Below are positions 7,754-16,198 of a stretch of DNA of 64,000 bases, in pieces. How positions within the stretch are numbered: the first letter of the stretch is position 1; every line of letters starts with the position of its first letter. Below the pieces are notes generated by a model. It saw only the letters and a program-made list of their open reading frames with translations, did not search any database and was not told the DNA's origin. This DNA comes from CAIJMU01 sp035530275 (GTDB lineage: Bacteria; Spirochaetota; Spirochaetia; Treponematales; Rectinemataceae). The stretch spans positions 124,001-188,000 of the forward strand of contig DATKVC010000017.1 in NCBI GenBank assembly GCA_035530275.1. Reading direction: 5' to 3'. The translations under genes and the position numbers were made by a program.

Positions 7754-8788
7754 TTGAAACGAACGATTTTCACGCTGCTGTCGCTGGTGTTGGTTTTCGT
7801 CGTGGCTGTCCCCCTCTTCGGGCAAACCTACGATCCGATGAGCTTCAAGTCGTCGAAACCCCAATCGGCCTGGAAGATCGCCCTCGTGCCCAAGGACGCC
7901 ACGAACGCCTGGTTCGTTCGCATGGAGGTCGGCGTCAAGCAATTCGCCAAGGATACCGGCATCAACGCATTCCAAAAGGGACCGCCCAAGACCGACGCCG
8001 CGAAGCAGGCCCAGGTCATCGAGGACCTCATCGCCCAGGGTGTCGACGCCATTTGCGTCGTTCCCGTCGATCCCGCGGCCCTTGAGCCCGTTCTCGGCAT
8101 GGCACTGGCGAAAGGCATTGTTGTTATCGACCACGAAGGCGCCTCCCAGGAGAACTGCCTTTACGACATCGAAGCCTTCTCGAACGAAGGCCTCGGCCAG
8201 ACGATCATGCAGGTACTCGCGAAGGAGATGGGCGAGAGAGGCGTCTACACCACGATGGTCGGCAACGTCACCAACGCCTCCCACAACGAGTGGGCCGACG
8301 CAGGCATCGCCTATCAGAAGTCGCATTATCCGAACATGACCCTCCTCGCCGCCGAGCCCCGCGTCGAGATCATGGACAATCTCGACACCGCCTATCAGCG
8401 CGCCAAGGAGCTCTTCAAAAAATATCCGAACCTCAGGGGCATCTTCGGAACCTCTTCCCTCTCCACGCCCGGCACCGCCCGCGCCATCGAGGAACTCGGC
8501 CTCGCCGGCAAGGCCTTCGTGACTTCCGTCGGCCTGCCCAACGAGAACAAGCCCTACCTCAAGGATGGAACGGTCGACGCCGTCCTTCTCTGGGACCCGA
8601 GAGACGCCGGCTATGCCCAATTGGCCATGGCCGTCGCGGTTCTCAAGGGCGAGAAGGTCCAGAACGGGCTCAACCTCAAGGCTCCGGGCTGGACGAGCAT
8701 GCAATTCGCTCCCGGCTCGGACAAGGTCTTGCAGGGCAGGGGCTGGATCACGATAACCAAGGAGAACGTGGATAGCTTCGGATTCTGA
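7754..8788 (+). CDS. sugar ABC transporter substrate-binding protein
   Basis: This 344-residue periplasmic protein has an N-terminal signal peptide (basic KR, hydrophobic core, likely cleavage near FGQ) and the two-lobed RbsB/MglB-type fold of family Peripla_BP_4. Recognisable stretches include LVPKDATNAWFVRMEVGV and QGVDAICVVPVDP. It should capture a sugar or related compound for the ATPase and permeases that follow. The start is TTG with AGGAGG 6 bases upstream; a longer frame begins at 7607 but would lie upstream of the promoter. It is the first gene of a five-gene operon. Confidence 0.93.
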   Translation: MKRTIFTLLSLVLVFVVAVPLFGQTYDPMSFKSSKPQSAWKIALVPKDATNAWFVRMEVGVKQFAKDTGINAFQKGPPKTDAAKQAQVIEDLIAQGVDAICVVPVDPAALEPVLGMALAKGIVVIDHEGASQENCLYDIEAFSNEGLGQTIMQVLAKEMGERGVYTTMVGNVTNASHNEWADAGIAYQKSHYPNMTLLAAEPRVEIMDNLDTAYQRAKELFKKYPNLRGIFGTSSLSTPGTARAIEELGLAGKAFVTSVGLPNENKPYLKDGTVDAVLLWDPRDAGYAQLAMAVAVLKGEKVQNGLNLKAPGWTSMQFAPGSDKVLQGRGWITITKENVDSFGF

Positions 8789-8804
8789 TCCCGCATCACC
8801 GAAC

Positions 8805-8843
8805 AGGACGCGGACGGGGCCGATGCTCCCGCCCGCGTCCTTT
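8805..8843 (+). terminator. intercistronic hairpin between binding protein and ATPase genes
   Basis: Positions 8805-8818 pair with 8828-8841 as a 14-bp GC-rich stem with one A-C mismatch and a 9-base loop, followed by only three T. Such hairpins commonly let the binding protein be made in excess by partial termination or by protecting the upstream mRNA. Confidence 0.65.
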
Positions 8844-8868
8844 GGTATCCTCGTCCCTGGAGGCTTCG

Positions 8869-10362
8869 ATGGCGGAACCGGTGCTCAAAGTTGAGGGAAT
8901 CGTCAAGTCCTTCGGGGGTGTGCAGGCCCTCAGGGGGGTGAGCCTCGAGATCGGCCCGGGCGAAATCCACTGCCTCGCGGGCGAAAACGGCTCGGGCAAG
9001 TCCACCCTCATCAAGGTGATTTCCGGCGTGCACGAACCCGAGGCCGGCCACATCGAACTCGGCGGCCGGCGCTTCGCGCGGCTGAGCCCGATGGAGGCCA
9101 TAGCCCTCGGCGTCCAGGTCATCTATCAGGACTTCTCGGTCTTCCCGAATCTCACGGTGATGGAGAACCTCGCCCTCAACATGGAACTCATGGACAAGCG
9201 AAAGCTGATGAACTACCGCAGGGCCCGTTCCATCGCGGCCCACGCCGTCTCCCTCATCGGCTGCGAAATCGACCTCGACGAGCGCGTCGAGAAACTCTCC
9301 GTGGCGGACCGCCAGCTCATCGCGATCTGCCGGGCCCTCCTTCAGGACTCGAAGCTCATCATCATGGACGAGCCCACCTCGGCCCTTACGAAAAAGGAAG
9401 TGAAGGCCCTCTTCGCCGTGATCAAGAGCCTCCAGTCCCGGGGCCTCTCCATCCTCTTCGTGTCGCACAAGCTCGACGAGGTCTTCGAGATCTCGGAGCG
9501 TTATACGATCCTCAGGAACGGCGAGAAGGTCGCCTCGGGCGGAACGAAGGACCTCGACCTCAGGACCTTCGCCTTCCACATGACGGGTCGGGAATTCGCC
9601 GACGAGATCTATAGGCCCGCCGAAAAGCCGGGAAGGCCCGTGCTCTCGGTCAGGGACCTTTCGCTCGCGGCCTGCTATTCGAAGGTGTCCTTCGACATCG
9701 CCCCGGGAGAGATCCTCGGCATCACGGGCCTCCTCGGCTCCGGGCGCACGGAACTCGTCGAGACCCTCTTCGGCATCCTCAAGCCCGACTCGGGCACGAT
9801 CGAGATGGGCGGCAAGCGGATCGCCATTCGCAGCGTGAAACAGGCTATTCGCAAGGGCATCGGCTATGTGCCTTCCGACCGACTCACCGAGGGGCTCTTC
9901 CTCCCGCAGACGATCGAGCGCAACGCCATCGTCTCCGTCCTCGACCGCTTGAGCGGCCCCCTCGGATTCCTCCGGCGCAGGGCTGTCGCCGAGATGACGC
10001 GCAAATGGATCGCCGAACTCTCGATCGCGACGAAGGATCCCTCCCTGCCGGTGCGGACCCTTTCGGGGGGCAATCAGCAAAAGGTGGTGCTCGCGCGTTG
10101 GCTCGCCAACGAGCTTTCGGTCCTGATCCTCAACGGCCCGACGATGGGCGTCGACATCGGTTCCAAATACGACATCCACGCCCTCATGCGCAAACTCGCG
10201 GCGGCCGGTCTCGCGATCATCATCGTCTCCGACGACTTGCCGGAAGTCCTCGCCTGCGCGAGCCGGATCATCGTCATGCGCGAAGGGAGCTTCGTCCGCG
10301 AGCTCGACCCGGCCACCACCACCGAGTCGGTACTCGGCGAGCTCTCGACCGGCGTGGCCTAG
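8869..10362 (+). CDS. sugar ABC transporter ATP-binding protein (RbsA/MglA type)
   Basis: This 497-residue protein has two fused nucleotide-binding domains. The first has Walker A GENGSGKST, signature LSVADRQ and Walker B IIMDEPTSAL. The second has a degenerate P-loop (GLLGSGRTE), a good signature LSGGNQQ and a Walker B reading LILNGPTMGVD, where the usual Asp-Glu is Asn-Gly. Only one ATP site may therefore be hydrolytic, as is common in this family. GGAGG 5 bases upstream decides the ATG. It powers uptake by the two permeases encoded next. Confidence 0.94.
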   Translation: MAEPVLKVEGIVKSFGGVQALRGVSLEIGPGEIHCLAGENGSGKSTLIKVISGVHEPEAGHIELGGRRFARLSPMEAIALGVQVIYQDFSVFPNLTVMENLALNMELMDKRKLMNYRRARSIAAHAVSLIGCEIDLDERVEKLSVADRQLIAICRALLQDSKLIIMDEPTSALTKKEVKALFAVIKSLQSRGLSILFVSHKLDEVFEISERYTILRNGEKVASGGTKDLDLRTFAFHMTGREFADEIYRPAEKPGRPVLSVRDLSLAACYSKVSFDIAPGEILGITGLLGSGRTELVETLFGILKPDSGTIEMGGKRIAIRSVKQAIRKGIGYVPSDRLTEGLFLPQTIERNAIVSVLDRLSGPLGFLRRRAVAEMTRKWIAELSIATKDPSLPVRTLSGGNQQKVVLARWLANELSVLILNGPTMGVDIGSKYDIHALMRKLAAAGLAIIIVSDDLPEVLACASRIIVMREGSFVRELDPATTTESVLGELSTGVA

Positions 10363-10374
10363 GAGGAAGCTAAA

Positions 10375-11403
10375 GTGTTGAGTCCACGACGAATCCTGCG
10401 CAGCTCCGAACCCTATGTGTTCGCGGCCATCATCCTCCTCAGCCTCTTGATCCAGGCCAGGTCTGGACAGTTCTTCACGGGCAACAATCTCGTGGACCTC
10501 GTCCGCGCCCTCGTCGTGCCGGCCCTCTTTTCCATCGGCTGCATGATGGTCATCGTCTCCGGAGGCATCGACGTCTCCTTCACCGCCATCGCCTCCCTCG
10601 CGATGTACGTGACGGACCGGATACTTCTTTCATCCGATTATTCGGGTAACGTGATCCTGGCCTACGCCATGTCCGCCGGCTTCGGGCTCGCCATGGGGGC
10701 GCTCAACGGTTTCCTGATAGCGATCTTGCGACTTCCCACCCTCGTCGTGACCCTGGGTACGGCCAGTCTCTACACGGGCCTCATGTTCGGCGCCTTTTCG
10801 GCGAGCGCCTCCGACGTCCCGCCCTCCATCGTGCAGCACGGCAAGGAGACCCTCTTCACCGCCGTCAACCAGCAATCGGGCCTCACCTCGAACATGCCCT
10901 CGCAGGTTCTCATCCTCGTCGCCGTCCTCATCCTCGTCTTTTTTCTCCTGCGCTACACGATGCTCGGGCGCGGCATTTACGCGATCGGCGGGGACGAGGC
11001 GGCCGCGGAACGGGCCGGCTTCAACGTGAGAGCCATCAAAATGTTCCTCTACTCCTTCGTCGGCGTCCTCGCGGGGATTACGGGAGTCGCGAGGATCTCG
11101 ATGATGGCCTACGCCGATCCCTCGACGATGTTGGGCATGGAGCTCACGGTCATCGCCGCCGTGGTCCTCGGAGGCACCCGGGTGACGGGGGGCCTGGGAA
11201 CCCTCACGGGAACCCTCCTCGGTGTCGCGCTGATGACCATCCTCGCGAACAGCCTCATCCTCATCGGCGTTCCGACCTATTGGTCCCGCGCCTTCACGGG
11301 CCTGGTCATCATCATCGGCACGGGCGTAACCGCGCGGCAGATAGGAGCGCGGCAGATCGGCTCGACGCGGCGACGAGGCCAATCCCTCAAGACGAGGGCC
11401 TAG
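10375..11403 (+). CDS. sugar ABC transporter permease (first)
   Basis: This 342-residue inner-membrane protein of the RbsC/BPD_transp_2 family has about 8-10 hydrophobic segments. It carries the family GGIDVSF motif in the first half and AERAGFNVRAIKMFLYSFVG, the loop region that contacts the ATPase. The start is GTG, with AGGAGG 8 bases upstream overlapping the ATPase stop region. It pairs with the next gene to form a heterodimeric channel. Confidence 0.93.
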   Translation: MLSPRRILRSSEPYVFAAIILLSLLIQARSGQFFTGNNLVDLVRALVVPALFSIGCMMVIVSGGIDVSFTAIASLAMYVTDRILLSSDYSGNVILAYAMSAGFGLAMGALNGFLIAILRLPTLVVTLGTASLYTGLMFGAFSASASDVPPSIVQHGKETLFTAVNQQSGLTSNMPSQVLILVAVLILVFFLLRYTMLGRGIYAIGGDEAAAERAGFNVRAIKMFLYSFVGVLAGITGVARISMMAYADPSTMLGMELTVIAAVVLGGTRVTGGLGTLTGTLLGVALMTILANSLILIGVPTYWSRAFTGLVIIIGTGVTARQIGARQIGSTRRRGQSLKTRA

Positions 11404-11415
11404 GTGGAGACGGAA

Positions 11416-12456
11416 ATGGGAAAACCCGAATCGAGCCCTGTCGCGCGGAAGCTCCGCGGTCCCCGCGACCAGAATCTCGTACGCCTCCTCGTCATGCTCC
11501 TCTTCGTCTTCGCCTTGATGACGGTCCTGCGGCCCAACCAGTTCGCGACGATCGCGGACTTCAACTCGATGATGCGGCAGTTCCCCGAGTACGGCATCAT
11601 GGCCATCGGCATCAGCCTGACCATGATCACGGGAGGGATCGACCTCGGCGTCGTGGGAACGGCCAATCTCTCGGCCATCGTGGCGGCGAAATTTCTCATC
11701 GCTGCCGTCCCCCAAGGATCCCCGCCTGCTGTCGTCCTCCCCTACCTCGCCGTCGCCGTCATATTCGCCCTGGTGACGGGCCTGGCTTGCGGCGCCTTCG
11801 CCGGCATCCTCATTTCGCGTTTCAACATCCCGGCGATTCTCGCGACCCTCGGAACCCAGCAGCTCTTCACCGGCATCGCCATAGGCATCACCAACGGCAG
11901 GCCCCAGAGCAGGCTGCCCCTCCTGTACTCCAAGATCGGCAACACCGAATTCTTCGACTTCTTTCCGCTATCCTTCGTGATCTTCGTGGTCATAGCGGTG
12001 AGCGTCGGACTCCTCCTCTCCCGCGCGCGCTTCGGCACCTCCATGTACATGCTGGGCACGAACCCGAAGGCCTCGCGCTACGCGGGGCTCAACAACGCCT
12101 CGATCCTCCTCCGCACCTACATGCTCTCCGGCCTCCTCTCCTCCGTCGCCGGCCTCATCATGATGGCTCGGGCCAATTCCGCGAAGGCCGACTACGGTGC
12201 TCCCTACACGCTCCAATGCGTCCTCATCGCGGTGCTCGGAGGCATCGACCCGAACGGAGGCTTCGGCAAGATCGCCGGCGTCACCCTCGCCATACTCATC
12301 CTGCAGTTCCTCTCGTCGGGGCTGAACATGTTCAACAACATCTCGAACTTTTACCGGGACGTGATCTGGGGCGGGGTCCTCATCCTCGTGCTGGTCTTCA
12401 ACCAATTGCTTTCGAGGCGGGCCGAGCGTCGCGCCGTGCGAAAGGGCGCAGCATAA
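11416..12456 (+). CDS. sugar ABC transporter permease (second)
   Basis: This 346-residue membrane protein is homologous to the preceding one, with GGIDLGVVGTANLSAIVAAK and a second-half motif GTNPKASRYAGLNNA. Two different permeases in one sugar operon occur in the autoinducer-2, xylitol/erythritol and related transporter families. ATG 11416 is preferred over GTG 11404 because GGTGGAG lies about 6 bases before it. It starts 12 bases after the first permease stops. Confidence 0.93.
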   Translation: MGKPESSPVARKLRGPRDQNLVRLLVMLLFVFALMTVLRPNQFATIADFNSMMRQFPEYGIMAIGISLTMITGGIDLGVVGTANLSAIVAAKFLIAAVPQGSPPAVVLPYLAVAVIFALVTGLACGAFAGILISRFNIPAILATLGTQQLFTGIAIGITNGRPQSRLPLLYSKIGNTEFFDFFPLSFVIFVVIAVSVGLLLSRARFGTSMYMLGTNPKASRYAGLNNASILLRTYMLSGLLSSVAGLIMMARANSAKADYGAPYTLQCVLIAVLGGIDPNGGFGKIAGVTLAILILQFLSSGLNMFNNISNFYRDVIWGGVLILVLVFNQLLSRRAERRAVRKGAA

Positions 12457-12470
12457 AAGGGGAGGGCGCG

Positions 12471-13343
12471 GTGCGCGTGCTCAACATCGGTTCTCTCAAC
12501 ATCGACGATGTCTTTTCGGTCGAGCATTTCGTCAGACCGGGCGAGACCATCGCCTGCGAGGGCTACGAGCGATTCCCTGGCGGCAAGGGCGCGAATCAGA
12601 CGCTGGCCCTCGCGCGCGCTGGCGCCGAAGTCCACCACGCGGGCAAGATAGGCGACGACGGCCTCTTCCTCCGCGATCTCCTCGTATCCTCGGGCGCCGA
12701 TTGCTCGAGACTCGGCGTCTCGGCGCTGCCGACGGGCCACGCCATCATCCAGGTCGATTCCAATGGTCAGAATTGCATCATTCTCTTCGGCGGCGCGAAC
12801 CACGATATCGGCGAAACGGATATAGCCTCATTCTTGGAAGGCTGGGGGCCCGGCGACGCCGCCCTGCTCCAGAACGAAATATCGAGCCTCGGCGCCGCCA
12901 TCGAAGGCTGCGCCAGGCGCGGGCTTCGAGTCTTCCTCAATCCCTCACCCATCAAAAAAAATCTCTCAGAGCTCCCCTTGGAAGCCGTGGGTTGTTTCCT
13001 TCTGAACGAGGTCGAAGGCGAGGCGCTTTGCGGCGAAAGCGAACCCGAGAGGATCGTTGCGGCCCTCTGTTCGCGATATCCGCTCGCGGATATCGTCCTC
13101 ACCCTCGGCGATCAGGGGCTGCGCTACCACGGCGCCGACGGGCAGACATTTTCGGCCCCCGCGAGACGGGTCGAGGTCGTCGATACGACGGCAGCCGGCG
13201 ATACCTTCACGGGCTATTTCATCGCCGCCCTCGCGCGGGGCGAGGGGCCGAGGGTCGCCGCCGACGAGGGTATTCGAGCCGCCTCTATTTGCGTTTCGAG
13301 GAGGGGGGCGAGTTCATCGATCCCGCTTCGGGCGGAGATTTGA
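12471..13343 (+). CDS. PfkB-family carbohydrate kinase (ribokinase-like)
   Basis: This 290-residue kinase has both PfkB signatures: the sugar-binding GGKGANQ near residue 35 and the C-terminal catalytic DTTAAGDTFTGYF, with the general-base Asp in AAGD. The overall resemblance is to ribokinase. It would phosphorylate the imported sugar using ATP in the cytoplasm. The GTG start has GGGGAGGG about 5 bases upstream and lies 14 bases after the second permease stop. With the leftward isomerase this gives a simple import-phosphorylate-isomerise route, in whichever order the sugar requires. Confidence 0.9.
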   Translation: MRVLNIGSLNIDDVFSVEHFVRPGETIACEGYERFPGGKGANQTLALARAGAEVHHAGKIGDDGLFLRDLLVSSGADCSRLGVSALPTGHAIIQVDSNGQNCIILFGGANHDIGETDIASFLEGWGPGDAALLQNEISSLGAAIEGCARRGLRVFLNPSPIKKNLSELPLEAVGCFLLNEVEGEALCGESEPERIVAALCSRYPLADIVLTLGDQGLRYHGADGQTFSAPARRVEVVDTTAAGDTFTGYFIAALARGEGPRVAADEGIRAASICVSRRGASSSIPLRAEI

Positions 13344-13382
13344 GCTCCCGCCCCTCCCCGCATCCCGCGAGGGTCTCCAACT

Positions 13383-13802
13383 TCAGGCCTTGGGCATGTC
13401 GAAGTTGAGCATCCAGCGGAGGCCGTACTTGTCCGTTATGTCTCCGTAGAGCGATCCCCAAAACTCCACCTTGAGCTCCGAATTCACCTTTCCGCCGACA
13501 GCCAACTTGGGGAAGACCCCTCTGATCTCCTCCTCAGAGGCGCAGTTCAGCATGAGGTTGATGGCGCTTCCGACCGTGACGGGCGTCTCGCCTCCGAGAT
13601 TGTCCGAAGCCATCAGGTTGATCGTGCCCGACTTCAGATCCGCGTGCATCACTTGATTGTGTGCCTCCTTCGGCATCTGGGCCGCGGCGGGCGATTCGCC
13701 GACCGTCATGATACTCAACTCGCCGCCGAAGGCGCCTTTGTAGAAGTTCATCGCTTCGCGGCAGGTACCGTCGAAGGTGAGGTAGGCGATGATGGAAGCC
13801 AT
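13383..13802 (-). CDS. VOC (glyoxalase-like) family protein
   Basis: This 139-residue single vicinal-oxygen-chelate domain resembles the PhnB/YjdN-type proteins once called 3-demethylubiquinone methyltransferase-like: FDGTCREAMNFYKGAFGGEL at the start and GSLYGDITDKYGLRWMLNF at the end. The function of this subgroup is generally unknown. AGGAGGG 5 bases before the ATG supports the start. It lies 85 bases downstream of the metallo-hydrolase gene on the same strand and converges with the kinase gene. Confidence 0.85.
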   Translation of the reverse strand: MASIIAYLTFDGTCREAMNFYKGAFGGELSIMTVGESPAAAQMPKEAHNQVMHADLKSGTINLMASDNLGGETPVTVGSAINLMLNCASEEEIRGVFPKLAVGGKVNSELKVEFWGSLYGDITDKYGLRWMLNFDMPKA

Positions 13803-13887
13803 GGTTCCCTCCTGGGGAATGTCGGACCTGGCGAGCCCCTACGGGCCCGGCCTGACGATGCGAGGCCGAAAACGACAGGCTGAAAAG

Positions 13888-14709
13888 CTACCGATGATTC
13901 TCGCCGAAGGCAATGTCGCCGTGCTCCTCGTCGAGGACGAGCCCGTCCCAGGCCGGCCTGGCCCCGACATCGGCGCCGAGACGGCGGCACATCGCCTCAA
14001 GTTCCTCATGATTATGGTCGTGAGTGAGGTGGATGATCCAGGTTTCCTTCGCCCCGATGTCGCGCGCCGCGGCTATGGCCTCTGCCACCGAAAAGTGGGT
14101 GGGGTGGGGCTTGGCCCTGAGGCCTCCGATGGCGAGTCGCCTCGTCGGGATGCCACCCGCGCCCCTGAGCAGGGCCATCGTTTCGGCGGGTATGCCCGAG
14201 CAGTCGGACATCCAGGCGAAGTCCCCGAATTTCCAGCCGAGTATGGCCATGCCCCCATGGCGGATCGGGAGGGGCTCGATCGTGATCCGACCAACTGCGA
14301 ATGATTTTTCCGGTTCGCGCAGCTCCATTCGCGGCCTTCCCCCGCCCAGCTGCCCGCCTTGGCGGAAGGCGTAGGAGAAGCGCTCCCGGAGCTCCGCCGC
14401 GCATGCGGCGTCCGAGTAGACGGGGAGGGGCCGCGACCACGAGAGGGGTCTGATGTCGTCGAGCCCGTGGACATGGTCGGCGTGGGCGTGGGTGAGGAGG
14501 AGGGCGTCGATCCTCTCGATGCCCGCGCGGATGGCCTGGAGTCGGAATTCGGGACCTGCGTCGACGACGACGGAATCCTCGCCTTCCCGTACCAAGAGCG
14601 AGGTGCGGTAGCGCCGGTCGCGGGGGTCTGTGGAGAGGCAGACAGGGCAGCGGCAGGCGATGACGGGGACTCCATGGCTCGTGCCCGTGCCCAGAAAGGT
14701 GAGGGTCAT
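13888..14709 (-). CDS. MBL-fold metallo-hydrolase, PhnP-like
   Basis: This 273-residue metallo-beta-lactamase-fold enzyme has the metal motif THAHADHVHGLDD and an extra cysteine-bearing loop near the N-terminus (CRCPVCLSTDPRDRR) typical of the PhnP cyclic-phosphodiesterase branch. Later histidines in LPIRHGG and HLTHDHNHEE complete the metal site. It probably hydrolyses a phosphodiester. No phn genes are nearby. The ATG is 7 bases after the stop of the secreted protein gene, so it is likely translated by coupling. Confidence 0.85.
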   Translation of the reverse strand: MTLTFLGTGTSHGVPVIACRCPVCLSTDPRDRRYRTSLLVREGEDSVVVDAGPEFRLQAIRAGIERIDALLLTHAHADHVHGLDDIRPLSWSRPLPVYSDAACAAELRERFSYAFRQGGQLGGGRPRMELREPEKSFAVGRITIEPLPIRHGGMAILGWKFGDFAWMSDCSGIPAETMALLRGAGGIPTRRLAIGGLRAKPHPTHFSVAEAIAAARDIGAKETWIIHLTHDHNHEELEAMCRRLGADVGARPAWDGLVLDEEHGDIAFGENHR

Positions 14710-14716
14710 GGACCTG

Positions 14717-16102
14717 TCAGGGAATTCTGCCGGGGTTGAGGACGGGAGGGTCGAAGGTCGACTCGGCCTTCACGCGGACGAGGTGGATCATCTGACCCTT
14801 CGTCCTATCGATGAGGGCCTTGAGACTGGTCTCGGCCGCGCTCTCGAAGACGTCCACGTGGAACTCGCCTCGGGCATCGAACCATGGAAGGAGAACCGTG
14901 ACGTGATAGTGATGTCGAAGACCCGCCTCATCCTGGGCGCTGAGGGAGGCGAGGTAGAAATAGCCGGGATCTTTTATCGCGAGCCACCAGAGGAGGGCGG
15001 GTATGCCTTCCGAGGCGAAGCCTGCATCCTCCTCATAGGGCGCGAAGTCTCGGTAGGACGGATCTCCGTCGGCCGCGGTCTGGGAGGCTTCGATCAAGGC
15101 GAAGGGAGCCTGGGTGACGTCGGCTGCCTTCGGGTCGTTCTCCGGAAGGCCTTCGAGCACGGAGCCCGCGGCCACGGCGAGGTTTCGCGTCCAATCGAGT
15201 CCGAAGTAGGGATCGAGGCTGTCTTCGAAGGATGGTTCCGCCGCGGACTTACGGCTGTCGATGTGTTTTATCGACAAGGTCGAGCGCCCGAGCCACTGCC
15301 CAGAAACGGGTTTGAGGATGCCATCGATGACCCATTGGGCGAAGCCCGAACAATTGAGACCCGCGTTCTTGGCCGCTTGGCTCGCGCCGGAGGCGATGAA
15401 GACGAGTTTGCCGGCCGCGTCGAGCCCCCCGTCATCCGCATAGCGAAGATCGTGAAGGCGGGATCGGATGGCCGATGCCAAGGCTTCGACCTCGCCATAG
15501 TCGGCCGGGTCGGGGTCGAGAAGGCTCCAGTCGACCGCATCCCTCGTTGCGTCGACCAGGTCTGCCATCTTGGAAACCAAAACCCTTTCGAAGGGAAGTG
15601 GAAGGGGGGTGTCGGCCGTGAATACCCCTCCTCGTATGACGAGGTCGAGCCGGCTGCGATCTCCGTCGGGCCTTACGCGGATGTAGGTACCGGGGTCGCT
15701 CTTTAGGAAGATCTTGGCTTGGATGAAGTCGCCGCTACCGAGCCTTCTTTTGATTATCCAGGTTCCTTGGGAATAAAGGGGCCATGATCCCCCTCGCTCC
15801 GCCGCATACACGAGGTACTGGCAGTCTCCAGCCTGGATGACCTCCCGCTTCCATTTCGACCATCCGTTGCTGCGATAGAGGGGAGGTGACTTGCCGAGAT
15901 CGGCCGTCCTCGCCGTGATGAACCCCGAGAAATCCGCTGCGCGAAATTCGGCATTTTCCGGGAAATCGAGGATCGAGCGATCGGCGGGGAGAAGAGGCGA
16001 GCCAGGGCTTGCGGCGAAGGCGGGCACCGCGGCCATGAAAAGTAAGGTGGCGGCCAGGACAAGGACAGCTGCCGGTTTCTGCGAAAAGCGGTTCTGCATC
16101 AC
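14717..16102 (-). CDS. secreted protein with NlpC/P60-like Cys-His residues
   Basis: This 461-residue protein has a clear signal peptide (cleavage near AFA-AS). A candidate catalytic cysteine lies near residue 251 in GLNCSGFAQWV, which resembles the DCSGL motif of NlpC/P60 peptidases. A histidine-rich strand, HHYHVTVLLPWFD, lies near the C-terminus and suits the catalytic His. It could be a cell-wall or periplasmic cysteine peptidase, but overall similarity to a named family is uncertain. GTG 16102 and ATG 16099 are adjacent and neither has a Shine-Dalgarno; a sigma-28-like box lies just upstream. It is first in a two- or three-gene leftward operon. Confidence 0.75.
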   Translation of the reverse strand: MMQNRFSQKPAAVLVLAATLLFMAAVPAFAASPGSPLLPADRSILDFPENAEFRAADFSGFITARTADLGKSPPLYRSNGWSKWKREVIQAGDCQYLVYAAERGGSWPLYSQGTWIIKRRLGSGDFIQAKIFLKSDPGTYIRVRPDGDRSRLDLVIRGGVFTADTPLPLPFERVLVSKMADLVDATRDAVDWSLLDPDPADYGEVEALASAIRSRLHDLRYADDGGLDAAGKLVFIASGASQAAKNAGLNCSGFAQWVIDGILKPVSGQWLGRSTLSIKHIDSRKSAAEPSFEDSLDPYFGLDWTRNLAVAAGSVLEGLPENDPKAADVTQAPFALIEASQTAADGDPSYRDFAPYEEDAGFASEGIPALLWWLAIKDPGYFYLASLSAQDEAGLRHHYHVTVLLPWFDARGEFHVDVFESAAETSLKALIDRTKGQMIHLVRVKAESTFDPPVLNPGRIP

Positions 16103-16109
16103 ATTGAGA

Positions 16110-16136
16110 GTATCGGCCTCCCTGCCGATGATTGTA
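16110..16136 (-). promoter_or_regulatory. weak sigma-28-like promoter next to a start codon
   Basis: The minus strand reads TACA (16136-16133), 15 bases, then GCCGATAC (16117-16110), seven of eight bases of the flagellar sigma -10 GCCGATAA. The GTG start follows 7 bases later, so the transcript would be leaderless. Confidence 0.3.
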
Positions 16137-16198
16137 ACACCGCTTCGGAGAGAGCCTCTTCGCGAAGCGTTGCAAAACCTTTGATCCGGAGAGTCTCG

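Noticed and set aside
8611..10179. 522-codon minus-strand frame over the sugar ATPase gene
   Set aside because: It is a shadow of the RbsA-type ATPase, whose motifs are complete on the plus strand.
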